A stretch of DNA of 21,003 nucleotides from NCBI GenBank assembly GCA_002438845.1, contig DJRG01000091.1, forward strand, positions 30,581 to 51,583. Direction: 5' to 3'. Of the stretch, positions 8,613 through 17,398 are shown one piece after another. The notes below the pieces were generated by a model. It made no database searches. It was given only the letters and a program-made list of their open reading frames with translations, and was not told where the DNA came from. A program made the translations under genes and the position numbers. Position 1 is the stretch's first letter. Each line of letters starts with the position of its first letter. Source of the DNA: Bacteroidales bacterium UBA6366. GTDB taxonomy: Bacteria; Bacteroidota; Bacteroidia; Bacteroidales; UBA932.

Positions 8613-11600
8613 TTAGAAGTTGAACTTTACACCAAGGATGTAAGTACGAGGTCTCGGATACATGTTGTTGTCGATTCCGGAGAAAATCTCAGGATCGATT
8701 CCGCCATACTTGGTGAAAGTGGCGACATTCTGCACCGTGGCGAAGACATTGAACGACATCGGATTCTTCTGGCCGAAGTTGAATGAGCGGCTGAGAGTGA
8801 TGTTGTCAATCTTCAGGAACGAGGCGTTCTCGATGTAGATGTCAGACCAGTACTGGGCGAATGATGAGAAATTATGCTCCTTCGCTGTTGAGTAACGGTT
8901 GTTCACGAAGTTGTTGGCCCAAAGGTCGGTAAGGAGGTCTCCGTTGGAAGCGATGTTGTTATAGACATAGTTGCCAATGTTGGAGTGCGCGCTCACCGCG
9001 AGAGTCCACTGCTTGTAGGCCAGCTGGGTGTTGAAGCCGAATGTCCAATCCGGAGCTGCCTTGTGGAAGCAGTACTTGTCGTTGTCATCAATCTTGCCAT
9101 CGTTGTTCAGATCGGCATAGAGGCCTTCGATAGGGTTGCCGTCAGTGTCATAGACCTGCTTGTAAACAAAGAACGAGTTGGGGGCGTGACCTGTCTGGTG
9201 GACCTGGATTTTGTTTCCGGTACCTCCGGAGATGTCACCGGTCTCGATTCCGTAATAGTCATCACGCTCGTCATCGGTAGTCAGTTTTGTGATCTTTGTC
9301 TCATTGAAAGTGGCGTTGAAGCCGAGAGTCCAGCTCCAGTCCCTTGTCTGTACAGGGATGGCGTTGATCTCGAACTCGACACCCTTATTGGTAAGGTCTC
9401 CGATGTTGGCGTTCAGATAGTTGGAAAGGTTGGCGCCGGCAGCCACAGGGGTACGGTTCAGAAGATCCTTGGTGTCACGCTTGTAGACATCCACGCTACC
9501 GAAGATCCTGTCGTGGAGGAAACCGTAGTCCACTCCTACGTTGTAGGTCGTGGTGGTCTCCCACTTGAGGTCGGCGTTGTAGCCGAGCGGAGTGATCGGG
9601 GTGATCGTCTTGTTGCCGAAGACGAACATCGACTGGTTCGTGTTGTACTTGTAGGATGACAGCGTAGGATAGTCACCGGACTGGAGATCCTGCTGTCCTG
9701 TCTGTCCCCAGCTGAGTCTGAGTTTCAAAGCGGAAACGACATCACTGTTCGCGATGAACTTCTCTTTGGCGAAGTTGTAGCTTACGGCCACTGAAGGGAA
9801 TAGGCCCCACTTGTTGTTGGCGAAACGTGAGGTACCATCGTTACGCAGGGTGGCGGTCACCAGAAGGCGGTCATTGAATGAATAGTTCACACGTCCGAAG
9901 AAAGAGACGAGATAGTACTCTGTCTTGAAGACGTTAGGGGTGCTCAGATAGTAGTCTGAATCCGTAGGGAGGGTTCCGTCAGCCTTGTACTTCTCGTTGA
10001 AAGTCGAGTTGTAGAAATGCTGCCATGAGTAACCGGCCATCGCGTTGAAAGAGTGCTTGCCGAGAGTCTTGTCGTACTGGGCGTAGAACTCAAGGGTCTG
10101 GTCACGCTTTGTCTGAGTGTAGTTGTTGTGATAGCCGGAGCCGGACTCCTGAGTGTTGTGGAATGACATTTCAGTGCCTGGAGCGACATCAACGGTTCCG
10201 TCTGACTTGGACCAGTCGAGACCGAGGTTGAGGTTGAGGCTGAGATCCTCGAATCCATGAACCTTGTAGTTGAACTGGGCGTTGCCGATGAAACGCTTGG
10301 CGTTGGACTTGTCAACCTTGTTATTCAGAAGGGCGACAGGGTTCAGCTGAGCCATCGTGTTGCAGTTGTCGATGGTCGGTGTACCCTTGCCGTAATTCCA
10401 CCAATAGTAGCCGTTCAAGCCGTTCTCGTCATAGACAGGTTGGGTAGGGTCCATGCGGACAGCCCCGCCGATCGCATCTTGGTTGGCGAACCTGTTGTCC
10501 ATGTTCATCAGTTTTCCGTTGAGGTTGATCTGAAGATGGTCGTCAAAAAGGGTCGGGTTGAGGTTGACCGCGATTGTCTCACGGGTAAGGTTGGAGGTCT
10601 TGAGGGTACCATCCTGGTTGTGGTAGCCGAGGGACACACGGTAAGGCATGCGGAACAGGTCGCTCTTGCCCACTCTTCCTGAGACGGCCACGTTGCCGTC
10701 AATGGTGTTGCCAAGCTGGTAGATCTCTTTCTGCCAGTCTGTGTTCTCCTTGCCGAGAGCCGCATAAGCAGCACCTCCGTCACCAATGAACCATTTCATG
10801 AGGTCACGCATCTCGTCACCGGTCAGGACGTCCACATATTTGGCGTTCTGGCTTACGGAAGCGGTGAGGTCAGCGCTCACGTGGATGCCTTCGGCACCCT
10901 TGGAGCCCTTCTTGGTGGTGATCATGATGACACCGTTGGAAGCCCTTGAACCGAAAATGGCGGTGGCGGAGGCATCCTTAAGGACGGTGAAGCTCTCGAT
11001 GTCATTAGGGTTGATCGATGAAAGGGCGTCGGAAACTCCGCTGATGCTTGTCTCGGAAAGAGGCAGACCATCGACCACAACGAGAGGGTTGTTGTTGGCC
11101 TTCAAAGAGGAACCGCCACGGATTCTGATGGTGCTGGCGGAGCCAGGGGCACCGTCACCCATCGTGACAACCACACCGGCTGACTTGCCCTGAAGCAGGT
11201 CGGAAGGTGATGTCACCATACCTTTGTTGAGTTGGTCGGCTTTCACTGAGGAGATCGAGCCGGTCATGTCACTCTTCTTGACGGTACCGTAACCGATCAC
11301 AACAACATCGTCAAGAAACTCTGTGTCAGTGACAAGGACAACCTTTGCGGGAACAGCGGATGCCTTGAAAGACTGTGTTGTGTAGCCGATGCAACTGATG
11401 ACGACAGTGGCATCCGGGCCAGAAACGTTAAGGATGTAGTCTCCGTCAACACCTGTTGATGTTCCGGTCGAGGTGCCCTGTTCCATGACAGTGGCTCCGA
11501 TGACCGGACCGGCGGCGTCGACTACAACTCCTTTCACCTGATACCCGCTCTGAGCGGATACGGTTGTGCCGACCAAGCAAAGCAGCAAGGTCGCCACAGC

Positions 11601-11618
11601 AGCTATAATCCTTTTCAT
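8613..11618 (-). CDS. susC: SusC-family TonB-dependent outer-membrane transporter
   Basis: This is the beta-barrel that imports oligosaccharides bound by SusD, powered by TonB. I place the start at 11618 (1001 residues, MKRIIAAVATLLLC), giving a clean signal peptide cut near VSAQ. An upstream in-frame start at 11648 would add ten residues that spoil the signal. After the signal come a carboxypeptidase-regulatory-like domain (about 26-105; VKGVVVDAAGPVIGATV), the conserved SusC segment VVIGYGTVKKSDMTGSIS, the plug domain with IRIRGGSSLKANNNPLVVVD, and a long barrel ending in Phe (GVKFNF). It follows the MFS gene by 58 bp. Its codon use is more GC-rich at wobble positions than its neighbours, and it lacks the ATATTC motif found elsewhere, consistent with high expression. 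Confidence 0.97.
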   Translation of the reverse strand: MKRIIAAVATLLLCLVGTTVSAQSGYQVKGVVVDAAGPVIGATVMEQGTSTGTSTGVDGDYILNVSGPDATVVISCIGYTTQSFKASAVPAKVVLVTDTEFLDDVVVIGYGTVKKSDMTGSISSVKADQLNKGMVTSPSDLLQGKSAGVVVTMGDGAPGSASTIRIRGGSSLKANNNPLVVVDGLPLSETSISGVSDALSSINPNDIESFTVLKDASATAIFGSRASNGVIMITTKKGSKGAEGIHVSADLTASVSQNAKYVDVLTGDEMRDLMKWFIGDGGAAYAALGKENTDWQKEIYQLGNTIDGNVAVSGRVGKSDLFRMPYRVSLGYHNQDGTLKTSNLTRETIAVNLNPTLFDDHLQINLNGKLMNMDNRFANQDAIGGAVRMDPTQPVYDENGLNGYYWWNYGKGTPTIDNCNTMAQLNPVALLNNKVDKSNAKRFIGNAQFNYKVHGFEDLSLNLNLGLDWSKSDGTVDVAPGTEMSFHNTQESGSGYHNNYTQTKRDQTLEFYAQYDKTLGKHSFNAMAGYSWQHFYNSTFNEKYKADGTLPTDSDYYLSTPNVFKTEYYLVSFFGRVNYSFNDRLLVTATLRNDGTSRFANNKWGLFPSVAVSYNFAKEKFIANSDVVSALKLRLSWGQTGQQDLQSGDYPTLSSYKYNTNQSMFVFGNKTITPITPLGYNADLKWETTTTYNVGVDYGFLHDRIFGSVDVYKRDTKDLLNRTPVAAGANLSNYLNANIGDLTNKGVEFEINAIPVQTRDWSWTLGFNATFNETKITKLTTDDERDDYYGIETGDISGGTGNKIQVHQTGHAPNSFFVYKQVYDTDGNPIEGLYADLNNDGKIDDNDKYCFHKAAPDWTFGFNTQLAYKQWTLAVSAHSNIGNYVYNNIASNGDLLTDLWANNFVNNRYSTAKEHNFSSFAQYWSDIYIENASFLKIDNITLSRSFNFGQKNPMSFNVFATVQNVATFTKYGGIDPEIFSGIDNNMYPRPRTYILGVKFNF

Positions 11619-11676
11619 TTGGAATGTTTGATTTGTTAAACTGCGCATTTAATAATATAATGTTATCTTAATTAGG

Positions 11677-13008
11677 TTATTTCTTCACTGTCGTGAGACG
11701 GACGCTCAGAGCCCCAAGAACGAGTAAAACCCCGGCCACGATGAGCATGTTGGCCTGAACTCCCCCAAGAGCCTTCAGCAAAGTGCCTCCCAAAGCGGCG
11801 GCGACAATCTGAGGAAGGCAGATGGTGCAGTTGAACAGTCCTAAATAACTTCCCATGTGTTCGCCATCCAAAGAATTGGTCAGCAGTGTGAACGGAAGGG
11901 CGAGCATCGCGGCCCAGGCGGTTCCGATAAGAAAATACGACACGCAGAGGAGGTACTGGTTGTGCACGAAAGCGACCGATATGAATCCTACCGCTCCAAT
12001 CAGGAGGCTCACCACATAGGCCAGTTTCAATGAACGGAACTTAGGGAGCACGATAGCCCATAAAATAGAACCGACAGCCTGAACGGCGAAGACAACCCCG
12101 ACCCAGTTGCCTGCGGCCTGATAGCCTTCGGAGGCGGTGTCGGTGGCGTTCCAGCAATTCGCGGCGATCGCTCCGTTTGAATAGGTCCACATGTACATGA
12201 AAGCGGCCCAGCAGAAGAACTGCACGAGCCCTACTGTCCAGAATGTCCTCGGAGCGTGGAACAGCAGCTTGATGAGTCCCGGGTTATCTTTCGCCTCCTC
12301 AGCCTGACGTTTAGGATCGATGGAATGGAATTCAGCATATTCCTGAGGATTCATCTCCTTGACTTTCAGAAAAGTGTAAAGTACGCAGACGATGAGGATC
12401 GCGGCGCCGCACCAGAAGCTCCAGATCACGGACGGTGGAACCTGTCCCTTGGGAGCGATGTTGGCGATGCCGATCCAAGTGAAGAAAATAGGGAAAAGGT
12501 ACCCTACCAGACTACCAGCGTTGCACAGCAGCGACTGGATTGAATATGCCTGTGCCTTCTGCTCCTCACTTACCATGTCTCCGACCATCATCTTGAACGG
12601 CTGCATAGCGACATTGATCGAAGTGTCCAGGAATATGAGAGAGAACAGTCCGAACCACATCGCTCCGTTGAGTCCGAGAATCAGTCTTGAGGAGAAACTC
12701 AGACTTCCTGCGTTAGGAAGGAAGATCATCACGAGGACCGAGATCAGCGCCCCGATCAGAAGGTAAGGCTTCCTGCGTCCCATCCTGCACCAGGTTCTGT
12801 CGGACCACTTGCCGATGAGCGGTTGGACTATCATCCCCATCAGAGGAGGAAGGATCCAGAAGAAGCTCAGCTGGTGCGGATCGGCGCCGAGGGTGGCGAA
12901 TATCCTGCTTATGTTCGCGCTCTGAAGGGCGTAGGCTATCTGCACGCCGAAGAACCCGAAGCTGAGATTCCACATCTCCCAGAATGTAAGTTTGCTTTTA
13001 GATTGCAT
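11677..13008 (-). CDS. MFS inner-membrane sugar transporter (SLC45/GPH-like), probable maltose or maltodextrin importer
   Basis: This 443-residue polytopic protein has about 12 hydrophobic segments. The family mark is the loop after the second helix, D70-R71 followed by GRRKP (77-81). A larger cytoplasmic loop near residues 215-245 rich in charged residues (MNPQEYAEFHSIDPKRQAEE) separates the two halves. Related proteins accompany maltodextrin loci in other Bacteroidota, where they carry maltose or short maltodextrins across the inner membrane. It is the first gene of the operon, with a promoter-like element just upstream and SusC starting 58 bp after its stop. Substrate is inferred from the neighbours. 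It has no counterpart in the classical B. thetaiotaomicron sus operon. Confidence 0.9.
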   Translation of the reverse strand: MQSKSKLTFWEMWNLSFGFFGVQIAYALQSANISRIFATLGADPHQLSFFWILPPLMGMIVQPLIGKWSDRTWCRMGRRKPYLLIGALISVLVMIFLPNAGSLSFSSRLILGLNGAMWFGLFSLIFLDTSINVAMQPFKMMVGDMVSEEQKAQAYSIQSLLCNAGSLVGYLFPIFFTWIGIANIAPKGQVPPSVIWSFWCGAAILIVCVLYTFLKVKEMNPQEYAEFHSIDPKRQAEEAKDNPGLIKLLFHAPRTFWTVGLVQFFCWAAFMYMWTYSNGAIAANCWNATDTASEGYQAAGNWVGVVFAVQAVGSILWAIVLPKFRSLKLAYVVSLLIGAVGFISVAFVHNQYLLCVSYFLIGTAWAAMLALPFTLLTNSLDGEHMGSYLGLFNCTICLPQIVAAALGGTLLKALGGVQANMLIVAGVLLVLGALSVRLTTVKK

Positions 13009-13042
13009 TGTCTATGGTACTAATTCCAGTGTCATTCAGCGG

Positions 13043-13050
13043 TAAATATA
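13043..13050 (-). promoter_or_regulatory. Possible -7 element of the starch operon promoter
   Basis: On the minus strand this reads TATATTTA, one base from the TAnnTTTG consensus, and would place transcription start roughly 25-30 bp before the MFS gene. The divergent gap 13009-13212 (204 bp) must hold the promoters of both the operon and the two-component genes. For the plus strand, TATTTTTC at 13139-13146 is a weaker candidate. An imperfect inverted repeat, TTGAC (13163-13167) and GTCAA (13185-13189), is also present and might be an operator. All of this is by eye. Confidence 0.35.
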
Positions 13051-13212
13051 GGCTAAATGCGCAGATTAATTATTATAGGAAAGACGAACGGCGAGAAAAA
13101 AGTGACGAATTGTAAGGTTTTAATGACGAAATGAACGATATTTTTCCTAAATTGCGACACAGTTGACCAGCATGGCAGATGACTGTCAAGAACTGCTTTG
13201 CCTAACAGATTT

Positions 13213-14580
13213 ATGACACTGAAGACGTCCTCCATAATCCATTGTTTCGCGCTGCTCCACGTGGCGACGGCCGTGCTGTGCAGGATGTGCCACTTCGGTG
13301 ATGAGCTGGCGCTCACGACCCTCACCATTATCCTGACCGTCATCCTCTGCCTGAGGTACCGGCAGAGCGTGGAGTTTTCCTCCATCGTCATAATCATCGC
13401 CAACATTCTCGGCTACGTCCTCGGCAACGGGATCGCCGCCCTCGTGGGGATATTCATCAACCATCCGCTGCTCTCCCCCGCCATCGCGACATTCACGACA
13501 ACCGAGGCTATGGGATGGGGACTTGTGCTGTTCATGAGGCGTTTCGCCAGACACGAGAGCGAGTCGAAAATACGTAACATAGAAATATCGTGGCTTGCGA
13601 TAGCTGTCGCCATGATCCTGATAGTCAGGATAATAATCTACTTGTTCAGTTCAACCCTCTTCGAAGGAGGCTCGGTGCTCAAGGCAGTCACGGCGTTTGT
13701 GGACAACTCCTTCATCCTGCTGGTGATGGTCTGTCTGACCATACTCTTCGTGGAACAGACAAAAGACTTATCCGGAAAGAAATCGACCGCCGGACACGTG
13801 ATCACCACGGCATCATTTCTGACCGGAATCTCAGCGATTTCCGCAACCTTGGTGGGTTCCGGACTGCCTTTTCACTTCTACATGCCCTTCTCAGCGAAAA
13901 GTTTCCTTGAGCTTCTGCTGGTGGCCTTCATCGCGGAGATGATGATATATTCAGTGATCTACATGATTGAATATGCCATCACCGCTCGCCGCAACGCAGA
14001 GAAGGAGAAGGATCGTGCCGACTTGGCCAAGTTCCAGTACCTTAACCTCAAGCAGCAGGTCAACCCGCACTTTCTCTTCAATTCTTTGAATATTCTGGAC
14101 GCCCTCGTGCTGGACGGGCAGGACAAGGAGGCGAGCGAGTATATTCATAAATTGGCGGGAATATACCGCTACATGCTTCGTAACGAGGAAGAAAGCGTCG
14201 TGACGCTGCGGGACGAGATGACCTACGTCGAGATGTACCGGGATTTGCTGAAGGTAAGGTTCCAGGAAGGGTTCAATGTTGAAGTCAGCATTCCGTCCGA
14301 GGACATGTCCAGGCACGTGGTTCCATGCTCCGTTCAGCTACTGATCGAGAATGCCACCAAGCACAACGCGGTGTCCCCGTCCAATCCTCTGAATGTCAGA
14401 GTGGTCTCTGACGGACAGACCGTGACAGTGACCAACAACCTTATCCCGAAAATCACCGAGGCTCAGTCCAGCGGACTGGGACTCAACTACATACGTCAAC
14501 AGTACAAGGAACGTTCCGGCAAGGGGATCGAGATCATCCGCACGGACGAGTTCTACACAGTCAAGCTACCTCTATTATGA
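13213..14580 (+). CDS. LytS-type membrane sensor histidine kinase
   Basis: This kinase should sense a signal at the membrane and phosphorylate the LytTR regulator encoded next. I use the ATG at 13213 (455 residues); an in-frame TTG at 13198 adds only five residues. The first 255 residues contain about seven or eight hydrophobic helices with no large extracytoplasmic domain, so the signal is probably sensed in or at the membrane. A short charged stretch (259-272) leads to the His_kinase domain with QQVNPHFLFNSLN, phospho-acceptor H286. An N-box-like LLIENATKHN and a SGLGLNYIRQQY glycine motif mark the ATPase domain. The stop overlaps the next start by 4 bp (ATGA), so the two are translationally coupled. 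It is divergent from the starch operon across a 204-bp gap. Confidence 0.95.
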   Translation: MTLKTSSIIHCFALLHVATAVLCRMCHFGDELALTTLTIILTVILCLRYRQSVEFSSIVIIIANILGYVLGNGIAALVGIFINHPLLSPAIATFTTTEAMGWGLVLFMRRFARHESESKIRNIEISWLAIAVAMILIVRIIIYLFSSTLFEGGSVLKAVTAFVDNSFILLVMVCLTILFVEQTKDLSGKKSTAGHVITTASFLTGISAISATLVGSGLPFHFYMPFSAKSFLELLLVAFIAEMMIYSVIYMIEYAITARRNAEKEKDRADLAKFQYLNLKQQVNPHFLFNSLNILDALVLDGQDKEASEYIHKLAGIYRYMLRNEEESVVTLRDEMTYVEMYRDLLKVRFQEGFNVEVSIPSEDMSRHVVPCSVQLLIENATKHNAVSPSNPLNVRVVSDGQTVTVTNNLIPKITEAQSSGLGLNYIRQQYKERSGKGIEIIRTDEFYTVKLPLL

Positions 14581-15353
14581 AAGTCCTTATTATAGAAGAT
14601 GAGATGATGGCTCGCAGGAGCCTTGAAAAGATGTTGGAGACCAATTTCCCGGATGTCGAGATCGTCGGGGAATGCTCGTCGTTGAGCGAGTCAGTCGCCC
14701 GGCTCAAGGAAAGGCCCAGTGAGGCGGACTTGATATTCATGGATGTCGAACTTTCTGACGGTGAATGTTTTGAAATTTTCCGTCAAGTGGATGTGAAGCC
14801 TCGTGTTGTGATGACTACAGCCTACGACAGCTATGCCATCAAGGCGTTCGAGGCAGGCTCGATCGACTACCTTCTCAAGCCGATTGACGCCTCTGCCCTG
14901 AAGAGGGCCGTGGAAAGATGCAGGCAGTTCTCCTCCGGGGAGTTGGATGTCGAGAAGATTCTGGGAGCGATCTCACGGAAGGATTCCGGCCATGAGTACA
15001 AGGAGCGTTATCTGGTGCAGTTCAACGACAGGATCGTGCCGGTGAAAGCCGATGAAATCGCATTTTTCTATTCAGAGGACAAGAACAATCACGTCGTGAC
15101 GCACAGCGGTGCGGTTTACATTGTGGATTCCACTATGGATGCCATCATCACCGACCTTGATCCTGAAAAATTTTTCAGGATTTCGCGAAGCTGTATATTC
15201 GCAAAAGATGCCGTGGAATGTGTGACCAAGCTTCTGGGAGGAAGACTGCGTGTCACTCCCAAGGTTCACCTTTCCTCAAACCTTGGTCCCGCCCCCGACC
15301 TTACCGTCAGCCGCTCCAGGGTGGAAGAGTTCCTCACTTGGCTGGAAAACTGA
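14577..15353 (+). CDS. LytTR-family response regulator
   Basis: This 258-residue transcription factor has a receiver domain (1-120) with acidic pocket E7-D8, phospho-acceptor D56 (LIFMD), the TTAYD switch region (80-84) and K101 (LLKPID). It is followed by a LytTR DNA-binding domain (about 143-255; RYLVQFNDRIVPVKADEI, then FFRISRSCIF and HLSSNLGPAPDLTVSRSRV). LytTR regulators usually bind paired direct repeats upstream of target promoters. It is coupled to the kinase by a 4-bp overlap and has no regulator neighbour on the starch side, so it is a candidate controller of that operon; this is inference. Its last 78 bp overlap the convergent RNA methyltransferase gene. Confidence 0.96.
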   Translation: MKVLIIEDEMMARRSLEKMLETNFPDVEIVGECSSLSESVARLKERPSEADLIFMDVELSDGECFEIFRQVDVKPRVVMTTAYDSYAIKAFEAGSIDYLLKPIDASALKRAVERCRQFSSGELDVEKILGAISRKDSGHEYKERYLVQFNDRIVPVKADEIAFFYSEDKNNHVVTHSGAVYIVDSTMDAIITDLDPEKFFRISRSCIFAKDAVECVTKLLGGRLRVTPKVHLSSNLGPAPDLTVSRSRVEEFLTWLEN

Positions 15354-15896
15354 CTTCAACCTTCCAAGCGTGAAATGCCAGAGGATCACCCCGACGGAGA
15401 CAGAGACATTGAGCGAATGCTTGGTGCCGAACTGCGGGATCTCCAATGTCATGTCGGAAGCGTCCACAACCCTCTGGTCAACCCCGTCGACCTCGTTGCC
15501 GAAGATCAAGGCATACTTCTTACATTTATCAAATTCCGGCGAGAAAGTCTCCAGACTGACCGAATTGACCGTTTGCTCGACACTCACAATCGTGTAACCC
15601 TCTGAACGCATACGTTCCACTACATCCAGCGTGCTGTCCGAATGTTCCCAAGGCACACTGTCCTCCGCCCCAAGAGCCGACTTGTGAATCTCGGCGGAAG
15701 GCGGCACAGCGCATATTCCGCAAAGCCAAAGTTTATCTATCTTGAAGGAGTCGCACGTACGGAACGCCGACCCAACATTGTGCGCGCTGCGGATGTTGTC
15801 CAGCACCACAACCACCCCGATCTGAGGAAGTTCCTTATACTCCCGGGGTGACACCCTTCCCATCTCTATGCTCAACAGCTTTCTGTCTTTCACCAT
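15276..15896 (-). CDS. SpoU/TrmH-family RNA 2'-O-ribose methyltransferase
   Basis: This 206-residue protein should transfer methyl from S-adenosylmethionine to a ribose 2'-OH in tRNA or rRNA; the exact target cannot be told from sequence. The three SPOUT motifs are clear: DNIRSAHNVGSAFRT (about 33-47, with N40 and R46), ALIFGNEVDGV (129-139) and IPQFGTKHSLNVSVSVGV (153-170). There is no extra N-terminal substrate-binding domain. I choose the ATG at 15896; a TTG at 15905 would add three residues. The C-terminal tail (about 180-206, Gly-rich) lies wholly in the region overlapping the LytTR gene and is probably not part of the fold. It is divergent from glyA across 101 bp. Confidence 0.93.
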   Translation of the reverse strand: MVKDRKLLSIEMGRVSPREYKELPQIGVVVVLDNIRSAHNVGSAFRTCDSFKIDKLWLCGICAVPPSAEIHKSALGAEDSVPWEHSDSTLDVVERMRSEGYTIVSVEQTVNSVSLETFSPEFDKCKKYALIFGNEVDGVDQRVVDASDMTLEIPQFGTKHSLNVSVSVGVILWHFTLGRLKSVFQPSEELFHPGAADGKVGGGTKV

Positions 15897-15914
15897 AATA
15901 TGCAATTATGGTTG

Positions 15915-15922
15915 CAAATATA
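15915..15922 (-). promoter_or_regulatory. Probable -7 promoter element of the RNA methyltransferase gene
   Basis: The minus strand reads TATATTTG, a full match to TAnnTTTG. Transcription would begin about ten bases before the ATG, giving a very short leader. The 13-mer TTACTATATTTGC around it is repeated at 44-56. No -33 TTTG is evident. Confidence 0.5.
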
Positions 15923-15943
15923 GTAAAAATCGTTTTTTAATCT

Positions 15944-15951
15944 TATCTTTG
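15944..15951 (+). promoter_or_regulatory. Probable -7 promoter element of glyA
   Basis: TATCTTTG is a full match to the Bacteroidota -7 consensus TAnnTTTG, in the 101-bp divergent gap before glyA. It predicts a leader of about 40 bases. No -33 TTTG at the expected distance is visible. No glycine or other riboswitch fits in so short a leader. Confidence 0.55.
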
Positions 15952-15997
15952 CGAACTCTCGGCCCATTTTGGACGAGTAATCTTAACTACAGAATTT

Positions 15998-17326
15998 ATG
16001 AAACAGGATCTTCAGATTTTTGATCTGATCAGAAATGAAAAGGAAAGGCAGTCTTCCGGACTCGAATTGATTGCATCAGAAAACTACGTAAGCGATTACG
16101 TGCTGGAGGCGATGGGATCCATCTGCACCAACAAGTACGCTGAAGGCTACCCTGGCAAGAGGTATTATGGTGGCTGTCAGATCGTTGACCAGATCGAGCA
16201 GCTTGCGATCGACCGCCTCTGCAAGATCTATGACGCTGAATATGCCAACGTTCAGCCACACTCCGGCGCCCAGGCCAACATGGCGGTCATCATGGCGTGC
16301 CTCAAACCTGGCGACACATTCATGGGACTTGACCTCTCGCAGGGAGGCCACCTGACCCACGGCTCACCGGTGAACGCTTCCGGGATCCTCTATCACGCTG
16401 TGCCTTACGGACTTGACGAGGCCACTGGCATGATCGACTACGACAAGATGGAGAGCATCGCCAGAGAATGCAAGCCGAAACTCATCATCGGAGGTGCGTC
16501 CGCATATTCCCGTGAATGGGACTATGAAAGGATGCGAGCCATCGCCGACGAGGTCGGAGCCCTCCTTTGGATTGACATGGCCCACACAGCCGGACTCATC
16601 GCCGCCGGATTGTTAAAGAACCCTGTGAAATACGCCCACATCGTGACATCGACAACCCACAAGACACTTCGCGGCCCTCGCGGAGGCATCATCTTGATGG
16701 GTAAGGACTTCGACAATCCTTGGGGACTCAAGACTCCTAAGGGCGAGATCAAGAAGATGAGCGCGATTCTCAATTCAAGCGTGTTCCCGGGAGTGCAGGG
16801 CGGTCCTCTTGAGCATGTTATCGCCGCCAAGGCCGTCGCTTTCTATGAAGCCATGCAGCCTGAATATGTTGACTATCAGAAGCAGGTGATGGCCAACGCC
16901 AAGAAGATGGCAGAGGAGTTCGTCGCCAGAGGCTACAAGGTAGTTTCCGGAGGAACAGACAACCACCTCATGCTGATCGACCTCAGGACCAAGTTCCCTG
17001 AGGTGACCGGAAGGATGGCCGAGAAAGAACTTGAGAAGGCGGAGATCACACTCAACAAGAACATGGTTCCGTTCGACACCCGCTCTCCGTTCAAGACATC
17101 CGGTGTCAGGATCGGCACACCTGCCATCACCTCACGCGGATTTGTGGAGAAGGACATGGTCGACATCGTCGAACTCATCGACACGGTACTCACCGCTGTG
17201 GCCAAGTACGCTGATGTCGTCAACGGAGTCACAACCGAAGGTGCCGATGAATATGCCAAGGTTCTTGACACAGTCAAGCACAAGGTTCACAACATGACAG
17301 CCGGACGCCCACTCAACAAGTATTAA
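15998..17326 (+). CDS. glyA: Serine hydroxymethyltransferase
   Basis: This PLP enzyme interconverts serine and glycine with tetrahydrofolate, feeding one-carbon units to purine, thymidylate and methionine synthesis in the cytosol. The 442 residues include LELIASENYVS (22-32), NKYAEGYPGKRYYGGC (45-60), QPHSGAQAN (86-94), DMAHTAGLIAAG (193-204) and VTSTTHKTLRGPRGG with the PLP lysine K222, all hallmarks of the family. It ends in the GRPLNKY-type tail. It appears to be a single-gene unit: its own -7 element lies upstream and a Rho-independent terminator lies 39 bp after the stop. Nothing about it looks unusual. Confidence 0.99.
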   Translation: MKQDLQIFDLIRNEKERQSSGLELIASENYVSDYVLEAMGSICTNKYAEGYPGKRYYGGCQIVDQIEQLAIDRLCKIYDAEYANVQPHSGAQANMAVIMACLKPGDTFMGLDLSQGGHLTHGSPVNASGILYHAVPYGLDEATGMIDYDKMESIARECKPKLIIGGASAYSREWDYERMRAIADEVGALLWIDMAHTAGLIAAGLLKNPVKYAHIVTSTTHKTLRGPRGGIILMGKDFDNPWGLKTPKGEIKKMSAILNSSVFPGVQGGPLEHVIAAKAVAFYEAMQPEYVDYQKQVMANAKKMAEEFVARGYKVVSGGTDNHLMLIDLRTKFPEVTGRMAEKELEKAEITLNKNMVPFDTRSPFKTSGVRIGTPAITSRGFVEKDMVDIVELIDTVLTAVAKYADVVNGVTTEGADEYAKVLDTVKHKVHNMTAGRPLNKY

Positions 17327-17364
17327 TGATTCGCCCGCCTGCCACGTCAGGTAATATAAGAAAC

Positions 17365-17398
17365 CAGCGGAGAGTCCATCAGGCCCTCCGCTGTTTTT
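17365..17398 (+). terminator. Rho-independent terminator of glyA
   Basis: An 8-bp GC-rich stem (CAGCGGAG at 17365-17372 with CTCCGCTG at 17386-17393) encloses a 13-nt loop and is followed directly by five T. It sits 39 bp beyond the glyA stop. Confidence 0.9.

Noticed and set aside
8985..9659. 224-codon open frame on the plus strand
   Set aside because: It is antisense to the SusC barrel and Val/Ile-rich in the way shadows of barrel genes are; there is no promoter or family match.
135..10832. Shared 15-mer CACCGGTCAGGACGT in the fusion gene and in susC
   Set aside because: In both genes it encodes VLTG in the same frame with the preferred codons, and the flanks do not match; chance similarity, not a repeat element.
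15897..15997. Possible glycine riboswitch upstream of glyA
   Set aside because: The whole divergent gap is 101 bp and the predicted leader about 40 bases, too short for the aptamer, and none of its conserved pairing is visible.
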